Positions 1 to 6,372 of a stretch of 7,843 bases of DNA are shown here, in pieces. The notes under the pieces were generated by a model, which saw nothing but the letters and a program-made list of their open reading frames with translations, was not told the origin of the DNA and ran no database searches. Source of the stretch: Collinsella sp. (lineage in GTDB: Bacteria > Actinomycetota > Coriobacteriia > Coriobacteriales > Coriobacteriaceae); contig JAIIWC010000066.1 of NCBI GenBank assembly GCA_022745215.1, positions 1-7,843 of the forward strand, read 5' to 3'. The stretch's first letter is position 1. Each line of letters opens with the position of its first letter. Both the position numbers and the translations under genes were made by a program.

Positions 1-466
1 CGTCCTCGAAGGTAGCACGGTAGTTGAGGAGCATCTCGACCTGGTTGTTGATCTCGGACTCGGTGACCTCCGCGGGAGGCATCTCGATCTCGACGGCGTC
101 GAAGGAGGAGAGCTCAGCGGCGGGACGCAGGGAGAACTCGACAGTGTAGGTGTAGTCCTCGTGATCCTTGGCGAGGTCGAGCTCCTTGTAGTCACCGCTC
201 TTGGTGGGGACGATGTCCAGCTCGTTGAGGACGGCGGGCTCGTTGGCGGCGATCAGGTCGTTGGTAGCCTGAGCGAGGGTAGCCTCGGCGCCCAAGGCGG
301 AGTCGATGACCGGACGGGGAGCCTTGCCGGCGCGGAAGCCCGGGAAGCGGTACTTCTTGGCGGTGTCCTTGTAGGCCTTCTTGATCGCGGCGTCGACGTC
401 GGCGGCCGGGATGGTGACCGTAGCGGTGAGCTTGGCGTCCTTGACGTCAGAAGCGGTGATGTTCAA
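1..466 (-). CDS. tig: Trigger factor, N-terminal part (runs off the left edge)
   Basis: Ribosome-bound chaperone that meets nascent chains at the exit tunnel. About 155 codons are present: the ribosome-binding domain (roughly residues 1-110) and the start of the following region. The PPIase and C-terminal chaperone domains lie outside the window. The family signature GFRxGKAP is seen as FPGFRAGKAP at residues 41-50; this loop contacts the large ribosomal subunit. The protein begins MNITASDVKDAKLTATV, typical of actinobacterial trigger factors. Two starts compete: GTG at 469-467 and the next codon, TTG at 466-464. The AGGAGG at 478-473 lies 3 nt from the GTG but 6 nt from the TTG, so TTG is preferred; the difference is one residue. 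It follows tRNA-Leu on the same strand with a possible promoter of its own in the gap. Identification is firm; only the start codon is uncertain. Confidence 0.95.
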   Translation of the reverse strand, partial: MNITASDVKDAKLTATVTIPAADVDAAIKKAYKDTAKKYRFPGFRAGKAPRPVIDSALGAEATLAQATNDLIAANEPAVLNELDIVPTKSGDYKELDLAKDHEDYTYTVEFSLRPAAELSSFDAVEIEMPPAEVTESEINNQVEMLLNYRATFED

Positions 467-470
467 CACG

Positions 471-478
471 TTCCTCCT
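471..478 (-). promoter_or_regulatory. Ribosome binding site of tig
   Basis: The minus strand reads AGGAGGAA here, a full match to the anti-Shine-Dalgarno core. Its spacing is 6 nt to TTG (466) but only 3 nt to GTG (469), which is why the rarer TTG start is favoured. Confidence 0.7.
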
Positions 479-490
479 CATACTGCCCAG

Positions 491-519
491 CTTATCTGAG
501 GTGCTGGTACCTTATGCAA
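491..519 (-). promoter_or_regulatory. Candidate sigma-70-type promoter of tig
   Basis: On the minus strand TTGCAT (519-514), a 17-nt spacer and GATAAG (496-491) lie just upstream of the tig ribosome binding site. The -10 matches the consensus at 4 of 6 positions and the -35 at 3 of 6. Transcription would start near 484, giving a very short leader. It is a moderate match; read-through from the tRNA is an alternative. Confidence 0.35.
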
Positions 520-548
520 CAAAGCGTCGCGACGGCCGGAGCCGACGC
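520..548 (-). terminator. Weak candidate terminator after tRNA-Leu
   Basis: On the minus strand GCGTCG (548-543) pairs with CGACGC (529-524), with a possible inner GGC/GCC pairing, followed by CTTTGTTG rather than a clean U-tract. The position, 8 nt after the tRNA CCA, is right for a terminator, but the weak T-run keeps confidence low. Confidence 0.3.
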
Positions 549-556
549 AGGTGCGT

Positions 557-640
557 TGGTGCGGGCGAAAGGACTCGAACCTTCACGGGAATCCCACCAG
601 AACCTAAATCTGGCGCGTCTACCAATTCCGCCACGCCCGC
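557..640 (-). tRNA. tRNA-Leu, anticodon UAG
   Basis: An 84-nt tRNA including an encoded CCA (559-557) with discriminator A at 560. The acceptor stem GCGGGCG (640-634) pairs with CGCCCGC. The anticodon stem CCAGA/TCTGG encloses the loop TTTAGGT, so the anticodon is TAG (606-604) and reads CUN leucine codons. The long variable arm (class II) and the loop TTCGAGT on a 5-bp T stem with one G-T pair support leucine. It lies upstream of tig on the same strand. It has its own extended -10 element about 20 nt upstream. Confidence 0.97.
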
Positions 641-659
641 ATGAGCGCACAGACTATGA

Positions 660-668
660 ATGATAGCA
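660..668 (-). promoter_or_regulatory. Extended -10 promoter element of tRNA-Leu
   Basis: The minus strand reads TGCTATCAT, a TGn extended -10 with TATCAT matching the consensus at 5 of 6 positions. No convincing -35 is seen at normal spacing, as expected when the TG extension compensates. The start would fall near 653, leaving a short 5' leader for RNase P to remove before 640. Confidence 0.5.
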
Positions 669-730
669 GATACGAACGACAAGCGCACGCACACGTTTTT
701 AGGCTCACGACCTCACCACGAGTGACCTAC

Positions 731-860
731 GACAAGCAAGGGTAGTTAATTTGGGACGGGGCTATTTTAGCTGCCCCGGCCGTTACTCAACCACTCATTC
801 GCGCTATCAGCCGGGGTAGCTAAAATAGCCCCGTCCCAAATTAACTACCCCCGCCTTGTC
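731..860. repeat. Large REPIN-like inverted repeat at the 3' end of the hydroxylase operon
   Basis: Two 40-nt arms, 741-780 and 810-849, are inverted copies differing at a single position (G in the left arm at 773, T in the complementary strand of the right arm), separated by a 29-nt unrelated spacer. Each arm contains its own small nested palindrome (GCTA-TTT-TAGC inside GGGG...CCCC), so each can fold alone or with the other arm. Outer GACAAG (731-736) and CTTGTC (855-860) extend the symmetry after a short mismatched block. The right end touches the TAG stop of the hydroxylase gene. Two REP-like hairpins in opposite orientation are the organisation of REPINs, which are mobilised by RAYT (Y1-type) transposases; no such gene is present here. 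As RNA it would be a very stable hairpin that could protect or end the upstream mRNA, but it has no U-tract, so it is not a standard intrinsic terminator. Confidence 0.85.
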
Positions 861-3691
861 TACTCCCCTAGCAGCGCCTTCTCGGGCGTAATCGGCAGCG
901 AGCGGACCTGGTGGCCGGTGGCGTGTGCGACGGCCGAGGCCACGGCGGCGAGCGGCGTGTTGATGACGACCTCGCCGATCGACTTGGCGCCAAACGGGCC
1001 CGTCGGCTCATAGCTCGGCTCAAAGGCCACGCGGATGCTGCCGATATCCAGGCGCGTGGGCAGCTTGTAGCTCATAAAGTTGCCGGTGCGCAGGCGGCCG
1101 CGGTCGTCATGCTCAACAATCTCGTAGAGCGCGTGGCCGATACCCTGGGCAATGCCGCCCTCGGCCTGGACACGCGCGAGTGCCTCGTTGATCACGGTGC
1201 CGCAGTCCACAGCCGCCGCGTAGTCCACCACGGTCACCTTACCGGTGGCCTTGTCGACCTCGACCTCGGCAATGCCGGCCATAAACGGCGGAGGCGAAAC
1301 GGGCAGGCAGGCAGAGGCGTGCGAGGTGAGCGCGTCGCCGCCCGCGATATTCTTGACGCACAGGTTGGCAAAGTCGCGCAAGCTCAGGAAGCGGCCGAGC
1401 TCGCGCGCGGCACGCTCGTCGGACAGGCGCACGTACTGACCATCAAAGACCACATCGACGGCGTCCACGTCCCACATCTGGGCGGCCTTGGCGCAGATCT
1501 TCTCGCGCAGCTCGGTCGCAGCGTTCTTGGCCGCCAGACCCGTCACGTACGTGCCCGAGCTCGCGTACGAGCCGGCGTCGAACGGCGAGACGTCGGTGTC
1601 CACGCCGCGCACCACGATCAGCGAGCTCTCCACGCCCAGCTCCTCGGCGGCAATCTGCGCCAGGATCGTGTCGACGCCCATGCCGTTATCGGTGGCGCCG
1701 GTGCCGATGGTAATGAAGCCGTCCTCTTCCAGGCGCATATCGATGCCGGCGATGTCGACATTGGAAATGCCCGAGCCCTGCATGGTGAGCGCACAACCCA
1801 GGGCGCGCACACGGTCGCCCAGGTCCACGGCCAGCGGCTTGTCGCGCCAGCCGATCATGTCCATCGCGCGCAGCAGGCAGCGGTCGAGTGCGCAGGCGTT
1901 GAGCTTCTCGTTGTAGTACTGCGGCATGGTCTCGCCCTCGCGCACGATGTTTTTAAGGCGCAGGTCGGCGGGGTCCATGTGCAGCATGTCGGCGAGCTCG
2001 TTAACGGCGCTCTCCACGGCAAACTGGCCCTGGGTGGCACCGTAGCCACGATACGCGCCGCCGCGATTGGTATTGGTGTAGACGGCGTCCCAGCTAAAGC
2101 GGCTCGCCTTCACGTGGTTGTAGATGGGCAGGCTCTTGTGGCCCGAAAGCCCGATCGTCGTGGTAGCGTGCTCGCCGTACGCGCCGGCGTTGGACAGCGT
2201 ATGCAGGTCGATGGCCGTGATGGTGCCGTCGTTCATGGCGCCCAACTTGACGGTCATTTGCATCTGGTGGCGCGAGTTGCCCGCGGTGATGGTCTCCTCA
2301 CGGGTGTAGCAGCAATAGCTCGGACGGCCAGTCTGCTGGGTGACGAACGCCACGAAGATCTCGCAGCAGCCCGTCTGCTTGGAGCCAAAGCCGCCGCCGA
2401 TGCGCGGCTTAATGACCTGCACCTGCGACTGCGGAATGTCGAGCGACTGCGCGACCATGCGGCGCACGTGGAAGGGAACCTGCGTAGAGGTGGTCACCGA
2501 GATACGCCCAAACGCGTCGGTCGTCGCGAAGGCGCGGAAGGTTTCCATGGGCGCAGTCTGGGTGGCCTGGCTGGTATAGGTGCGGGTGAAGACGATGTCG
2601 CTCTGGGCGAAGGCCTCGTCCAAGTCGCCAAAATCGCTGGTACCGCTGCACACCAGGTTGCGCGAGACATCCCCGCCCTGCGGGAACATAAAGGTCACGT
2701 CGCCCTCGGGGTGGACCACGATGTCGTTATCGAGTGCCTGGGTAAAGTCGAGCAGCGGCTCGAGCACCTCATAGTCGACCTTGATGAGCTTGAGCGCCTT
2801 GTCGGCAGCCTCCTCGGTCTCGGCAGCGACGATCGCCACCTCCTCGTTTTGGTAGCGCACAAGGTTCTCGAGAATCAGTCGGTCATACGGCGAGGGCTGC
2901 GGATAGCTCTGGCCGGCAATGGTAAAGCGGCGCTTGGGCACGTCCTCGTAGGTATAGACGCCCACCACGCCGGGCACCTTCAGGGCGCGCGATGTGTCGA
3001 TGGAGCGGATCTTGGCGCGAGCGTAGGGGCTGCGCTTGAGCTTGACGATGAGGGCACCGGCGGGCACCATATCGCCCGTGTAGACGGGACGGCCCTCGAG
3101 CAGGGCCTTCGAGTCCTTCTTGGGCTGCTTGTGGGTGATCTGCTTGTAGGAGACGCCGTCGCAGCTCGTGTCGTTGACCGGCAGCTCGGGCATCTCAAAG
3201 CCCACCTGCACGCCGGACTCATTGAGGAAGCGAACGATAGCGCGCAGTTGGCTCTCGTAGCCGCTGCAACGGCAGAGGTTGCCGGCGAGCTGGCGCGAGA
3301 GCTCCTCGCGCGTGGCGACGAGGCTCGGATCCTCTTTGGCGGCGCGGGCGAGCGCCAGCACGTTCATGATGAGGCCCGGGGCGCAAAAACCGCACTGCTC
3401 GGCGCCTTCGGCAGCCATCGCGCGGGCCAGCGACTCGGACTCGGCCTTGAGGCCCTCGAGCGTGGTGATGGAGCGGCCCTCGACGCGCGCGGCGGGAACC
3501 GAGCAGCTCAGCACCGGATCGCCGTCGAGCCACACCGTGCACAGGCCGCAGTTGGTGGTCTCGCAGGCGCAGCGCACCGACGCGCAGCCCTGCTCGCGCA
3601 GCAGCGCAAACAGCATGGTGTCGGGGGCAATCTGAGCCTTGACCTTGCGGCCGTTGAGCGTAAAGGAAAGATCGATGAGTTTGGCAGCCAT
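860..3691 (-). CDS. xdhD: Molybdenum hydroxylase, fused 2Fe-2S and molybdopterin subunit (XdhD-like)
   Basis: A 943-residue xanthine oxidase family enzyme, probably cytoplasmic (no signal peptide), hydroxylating an N-heterocycle such as a purine. The N-terminal ferredoxin-like domain (about 1-80) holds C43, C48, C51 and C63; the second 2Fe-2S domain (about 85-155) holds C100, C103, C140 and C142. After a linker (about 158-200) comes the molybdopterin part with GGGFGSKQ (432-439), AYRGYGATQ (546-554, Arg548 at the usual substrate-binding position), a Glu in PMETF (383) and the catalytic Glu907 in GPFGAKSIGE. The sequences GGGFGSKQ, YTREE, GPFGAKSI and the TPEK near the end closely resemble E. 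coli XdhD as I remember it, which places it among hydroxylases associated with a labile selenium cofactor. Unlike E. coli XdhD, whose Fe-S cysteines are largely lost, both clusters look intact. The ATG overlaps the TAA of the FAD gene by one base (TAATG), with GAGGTG just upstream, implying translational coupling. The substrate cannot be read from sequence. Confidence 0.9.
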   Translation of the reverse strand: MAAKLIDLSFTLNGRKVKAQIAPDTMLFALLREQGCASVRCACETTNCGLCTVWLDGDPVLSCSVPAARVEGRSITTLEGLKAESESLARAMAAEGAEQCGFCAPGLIMNVLALARAAKEDPSLVATREELSRQLAGNLCRCSGYESQLRAIVRFLNESGVQVGFEMPELPVNDTSCDGVSYKQITHKQPKKDSKALLEGRPVYTGDMVPAGALIVKLKRSPYARAKIRSIDTSRALKVPGVVGVYTYEDVPKRRFTIAGQSYPQPSPYDRLILENLVRYQNEEVAIVAAETEEAADKALKLIKVDYEVLEPLLDFTQALDNDIVVHPEGDVTFMFPQGGDVSRNLVCSGTSDFGDLDEAFAQSDIVFTRTYTSQATQTAPMETFRAFATTDAFGRISVTTSTQVPFHVRRMVAQSLDIPQSQVQVIKPRIGGGFGSKQTGCCEIFVAFVTQQTGRPSYCCYTREETITAGNSRHQMQMTVKLGAMNDGTITAIDLHTLSNAGAYGEHATTTIGLSGHKSLPIYNHVKASRFSWDAVYTNTNRGGAYRGYGATQGQFAVESAVNELADMLHMDPADLRLKNIVREGETMPQYYNEKLNACALDRCLLRAMDMIGWRDKPLAVDLGDRVRALGCALTMQGSGISNVDIAGIDMRLEEDGFITIGTGATDNGMGVDTILAQIAAEELGVESSLIVVRGVDTDVSPFDAGSYASSGTYVTGLAAKNAATELREKICAKAAQMWDVDAVDVVFDGQYVRLSDERAARELGRFLSLRDFANLCVKNIAGGDALTSHASACLPVSPPPFMAGIAEVEVDKATGKVTVVDYAAAVDCGTVINEALARVQAEGGIAQGIGHALYEIVEHDDRGRLRTGNFMSYKLPTRLDIGSIRVAFEPSYEPTGPFGAKSIGEVVINTPLAAVASAVAHATGHQVRSLPITPEKALLGE

Positions 3692-4605
3692 TAGCGCACC
3701 TCGCTAGAATCGACGCCGGGCACGCGGCGGCAGGAATACTCGTCCGTGGCAAACTTAGGAATCTGCACGGTCTCGAGTTCGTGGGCAAGTGCGGCCGAAA
3801 GCTCGATGCCGGCGGCGCGGCGCACAGCCTGGATCGCCAGCGGAGCCGAGATGCGGCGGCGGTACTCGGCCGAGCCCCACATGTTGGTGCCGTAGCTCAG
3901 CTCGCGCACGGATGCGGCGAGAGCGCGAAGCTCGTCCTCGGAAGGCTGCTCGCTCACGACGCCGCACGCCTCGCCCTGCAGCAGGGTCGCGCGCAGCGGA
4001 CGGGCGCCCACGGTGACATGCCAGATGTTGTCCCACCAGGCGGCAGTGACATTGAGCGAGGGGAAGTCGGTCGCGGCCTTGCGCACGGCCTCGTAGCTCG
4101 CGCGATAGTCGTGCTTAACGACTACGACGTGCTCAATCACGTCGCGCACGTAGCCCATATCAACGAACTCGGCGAGCGGCACGCGGCCGGCGCCCGTCAG
4201 CTCAACATAGGAATCGAGCGCCAAGAAGGCCGAGAGCACGTCCGAGAAACCAAAGCGGCCGTAGATGCTGCCGCCCACCGTGGCGGTGTTGCGCAGCTGC
4301 ACGCCCACGATGTCGTGGACGGCGAACTCGAAGACATTGTTGACAAGCGCGTTGAGCTCGGCATGGCGCTCGAGCTGGCGCAGGGTGCACATGGCACCGA
4401 TGCGAAACTCGGTCTCGGTCTCCTCGATCTGATCGAGTCCGCAGGCCGAAAGGTCAATCGCCGTCGCCACACGACGCGAACCCAGGCGCATCCAGATGCC
4501 GCCGCCCACAATCTTGTTGTTGCGGTTCTTCTGCAAGAGCTCATAGGCTTCGGCCGCGTTTCCAACACGGACGTAGGTACCGAACTTGAGCACGTTCTCC
4601 CCCAT
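3691..4605 (-). CDS. FAD-binding subunit of the molybdenum hydroxylase (YgfM/CoxM type)
   Basis: A 304-residue protein that should carry FAD and pass electrons between the 2Fe-2S clusters of the partner subunit and NAD(P) or another acceptor. Two FAD-binding loops of the molybdopterin dehydrogenase FAD-domain family are visible: KIVGGGIWMRLG (31-42, in place of the usual AGGTDL) and TATVGGSIYGRFGFSD (107-122). The C-terminal CODH-type FAD domain is marked by GSAEYRRRI (244-252). It is the first gene of a two-gene operon and overlaps its partner by one base. The drawn start is ATG 4605, which has almost no ribosome binding site; GTG at 4593-4591 follows GGGGGAG and would begin MLKFGTYVRV, which lines up better with YgfM, so the true protein may be 300 residues. 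E. coli YgfM, next to XdhD, is the natural comparison. Confidence 0.88.
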   Translation of the reverse strand: MGENVLKFGTYVRVGNAAEAYELLQKNRNNKIVGGGIWMRLGSRRVATAIDLSACGLDQIEETETEFRIGAMCTLRQLERHAELNALVNNVFEFAVHDIVGVQLRNTATVGGSIYGRFGFSDVLSAFLALDSYVELTGAGRVPLAEFVDMGYVRDVIEHVVVVKHDYRASYEAVRKAATDFPSLNVTAAWWDNIWHVTVGARPLRATLLQGEACGVVSEQPSEDELRALAASVRELSYGTNMWGSAEYRRRISAPLAIQAVRRAAGIELSAALAHELETVQIPKFATDEYSCRRVPGVDSSEVR

Positions 4606-4620
4606 CTCTTCACTTGTCCA

Positions 4621-4636
4621 GTACCTTTAAGTGTAC
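4621..4636. promoter_or_regulatory. Palindrome GTAC-N2-TTAA-N2-GTAC upstream of the hydroxylase operon
   Basis: A 16-bp dyad with 12 symmetric positions lies about 15 nt upstream of the ATG of the FAD subunit. On the minus strand TACACT (4635-4630) within it could be a -10, but no convincing -35 is found, so it may be a regulator site over a weak promoter. No regulator is encoded nearby. GTAC and TTAA are themselves palindromic, which makes chance occurrence fairly likely. Confidence 0.3.
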
Positions 4637-4700
4637 CAAACGAGGGGGCACAGCTCATGTCGGGACAAAATGAACCGTTTTCCTCCGTCGTATGCGGATC

Positions 4701-4735
4701 AAAAAAGGCCCCCAGCCAAGATGACTGGGAGCCTT
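4701..4735 (-). terminator. Intrinsic terminator of gdhA
   Basis: On the minus strand AAGGCTCCCAG (4735-4725) pairs with CTGGGGGCCTT (4715-4705), an 11-bp stem with one G-T pair and a 9-nt loop, followed by TTTTTT (4706-4701). It starts 25 nt after the gdhA stop codon, so gdhA is separated from the downstream hydroxylase operon. Confidence 0.92.
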
Positions 4736-4760
4736 CTGTAATGCTATATCGAGCGAAGAT

Positions 4761-6116
4761 TTAGCAGACACCCTGGGCGAGCATGGCGTCGGCAACCTTC
4801 AGGAAGCCGGCGATGTTGGCGCCCATGACAAAGTTGCCCTCCTCGCCGTACTCCTTGGCGGTGTCGTCCACGTTATGGAACATGCCGCGCATGAGCTGCT
4901 CGAGCTTGCCGTCGACCTCCTCGAAGGTCCAGGACAGGTGCTCGGCGTTCTGGCTCATCTCCAGGCCGGAAACGAGCACGCCGCCGGCGTTGGCAGCCTT
5001 ACCGGGCATAAAGGCGACGCCGTTCTCCTGGAAGTAGGTCGTGGCCTCGATGGTCGTGGGCATGTTCGCGCCCTCGCCGACCACCTTGCAGCCGTTGGCG
5101 ACGAGCGCCTGGGCGTCCTCGAGCAGCAGCGTGTTCTCGCGAGCGCAGGGCAGCGCGATGTCGCAGGGCAGCTGCCACACGCCGCGGCCGTCACCCTCGT
5201 GCCACACGGCGTTGGGCTTCTCGTCAACGTACATGGCGAGCGTGACGCCCTTGTCGTGGCCGGAGCGCTTCTTGTTGTAGACATGCTCGAGCACGGTGTA
5301 GTCGATGCCGTCGGGATCCTCGACCCAGCCGTGGGTGTCGGAGCAGGCCAGCACCTTGCCGCCGAGCTGGGAGACCTTCTGGACCGCGTAGATGGCGACG
5401 TTACCGGAGCCGTGAACGACGACGTTCTTGCCCTCGAAGGAGTCGCCGCGGCTCTTGAGGTACTCGTCCACAAAGTAGACCAGGCCGTAGCCGGTGGCCT
5501 CGGTACGGGCGAGCGAGCCGCCAAAGGAGAGGCCCTTGCCGGTAAGGACGCCGGTCCACTCGTTGGTCAGGCGCTTGTACTGACCGAACATGTAGGCAAC
5601 CTCACGGCCGCCAACGCCCAGGTCGCCAGCGGGAACATCGGTGTTGGGGCCGATGTGGCGATAGAGCTCGGTCATGAAGGACTGGCAGAAGTGCATGATC
5701 TCGTTGTTGGACTTGCCCTTGGGGTCAAAGTCGGAACCGCCCTTGCCGCCGCCCATGGGAAGGGTGGTCAGGCTGTTCTTGAGGATCTGCTCCAGGCCCA
5801 GGAACTTGAGCATGCCCAGGGTGACCGTCGGGTTAAAGCGCAGGCCGCCCTTGTAGGGTCCAATGGCAGAGTTGAACTCGACGCGGTAGCCGCGGTTGAC
5901 CTGGACCTTGCCCTGGTCGTCGACCCAGGGAACACGGAACATGACGATGCGCTCGGGCTCGACGAGGCGCTCAAGCAGGGCGGCCTCCTCGTACTCGGGA
6001 TGGGCGTCGAGCGCCGGCTGGATGGTGCCGAGGATCTCGGTCGCGGCCTGGATGAACTCAGGCTGCTCGGGATAGCGGGCCTTGAGCTCGTCGAGAACTT
6101 TCTGCGTGTAGCTCAT
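4761..6116 (-). CDS. gdhA: NADP-type glutamate dehydrogenase
   Basis: A 451-residue hexameric-type enzyme (E. coli GdhA is 447) that makes glutamate from 2-oxoglutarate and ammonia, or the reverse. The substrate domain shows GPYKGGLRF (86-94, Lys89), the catalytic-lysine motif LPMGGGKGG (Lys125) and PAGDLGVGG (Asp165). The nucleotide domain has GSGNVA (236-241) and CSDTHG (258-263), the SD motif expected of NADP(H)-preferring enzymes, as in E. coli. The reading frame is open to 6329, but GGAGGAAGC directly precedes ATG 6116 and MSYTQKVLDEL is the usual N-terminus, so the longer form is rejected. The gene is monocistronic, with an intrinsic terminator 25 nt after the stop. A weak -10-like TATTAT on the minus strand (6194-6189) has no good -35. 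In an amino-acid-using gut anaerobe it would set ammonia and glutamate balance. Confidence 0.97.
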   Translation of the reverse strand: MSYTQKVLDELKARYPEQPEFIQAATEILGTIQPALDAHPEYEEAALLERLVEPERIVMFRVPWVDDQGKVQVNRGYRVEFNSAIGPYKGGLRFNPTVTLGMLKFLGLEQILKNSLTTLPMGGGKGGSDFDPKGKSNNEIMHFCQSFMTELYRHIGPNTDVPAGDLGVGGREVAYMFGQYKRLTNEWTGVLTGKGLSFGGSLARTEATGYGLVYFVDEYLKSRGDSFEGKNVVVHGSGNVAIYAVQKVSQLGGKVLACSDTHGWVEDPDGIDYTVLEHVYNKKRSGHDKGVTLAMYVDEKPNAVWHEGDGRGVWQLPCDIALPCARENTLLLEDAQALVANGCKVVGEGANMPTTIEATTYFQENGVAFMPGKAANAGGVLVSGLEMSQNAEHLSWTFEEVDGKLEQLMRGMFHNVDDTAKEYGEEGNFVMGANIAGFLKVADAMLAQGVC

Positions 6117-6150
6117 GCTTCCTCCAATTGATGGAAAAGAAAATGTCGGT

Positions 6151-6171
6151 CGCGGCACCCCATGCGCCGCG
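6151..6171 (-). promoter_or_regulatory. Stem-loop in the gdhA leader
   Basis: On the minus strand CGCGGCGC (6171-6164) pairs with GTGCCGCG (6158-6151), 8 bp with one G-T pair around a 5-nt loop, about 35 nt upstream of the ATG. No U-tract follows, so it is not a terminator or obvious attenuator. It could influence mRNA stability or ribosome access; no function is shown. Confidence 0.45.
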
Positions 6172-6327
6172 AGCTTTATCGAGTATGGATAATATCGCAC
6201 TGTTGCAGCAAAGTTACGCATAAGCCGACGAGCGGATGTTTCGTTTTGATTACGATGCAGGTAGATGCGTTTTTGAGTACCTGACGTGCAAAATCCGTGT
6301 TTCGAAGCTGTTTCGTCCATATGGTCC

Positions 6328-6369
6328 AAACCACCACAAAGGTGCCTGTCCCCAATGTGGTGGTTTTGG
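6328..6369. repeat. REP-like hairpin with GGGGACAGG core after the DUF3343 gene
   Basis: AACCACCACA (6329-6338) and TGTGGTGGTT (6356-6365) form a perfect 10-bp inverted repeat around a 17-nt loop. The loop on the minus strand reads TTGGGGACAGGCACCTT. The symmetry continues with one bulged A into CCAAA/TTTTGG. It begins a few bases beyond the TAA of the DUF3343 gene (6375-6373). It lacks a U-tract, so a canonical terminator is unlikely. The GGGAC core resembles the other two repeats of the window; sequences of this style occur near Y1/RAYT transposases in many bacteria, which is background knowledge and not shown here. Confidence 0.65.
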
Positions 6370-6372
6370 TGG

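Noticed and set aside
731..860. CRISPR array or attachment site
   Set aside because: Only two inverted copies, not spaced direct repeats, and no cas or integrase gene is in the window. The repeat does not overlap the tRNA-Leu gene.
911..3694. A 927-codon plus-strand open frame opposite the hydroxylase gene
   Set aside because: It is the mirror of a GC-rich gene with strong third-position bias. The translation is rich in Gly, Ala, His, Val and Leu with no recognisable domain, while the minus-strand frame has full family motifs.
3781..4764. A 327-codon plus-strand open frame opposite the FAD subunit
   Set aside because: Shadow frame with no motif; it also runs through the gdhA terminator.
4875..6131. 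A 418-codon plus-strand open frame opposite gdhA
   Set aside because: Same cause: low-complexity shadow of a highly conserved enzyme on the other strand.
6117..6329. A 71-codon N-terminal extension of glutamate dehydrogenase
   Set aside because: The frame stays open by chance. GGAGG sits directly before ATG 6116 and the extension has no resemblance to GDH family N-termini.
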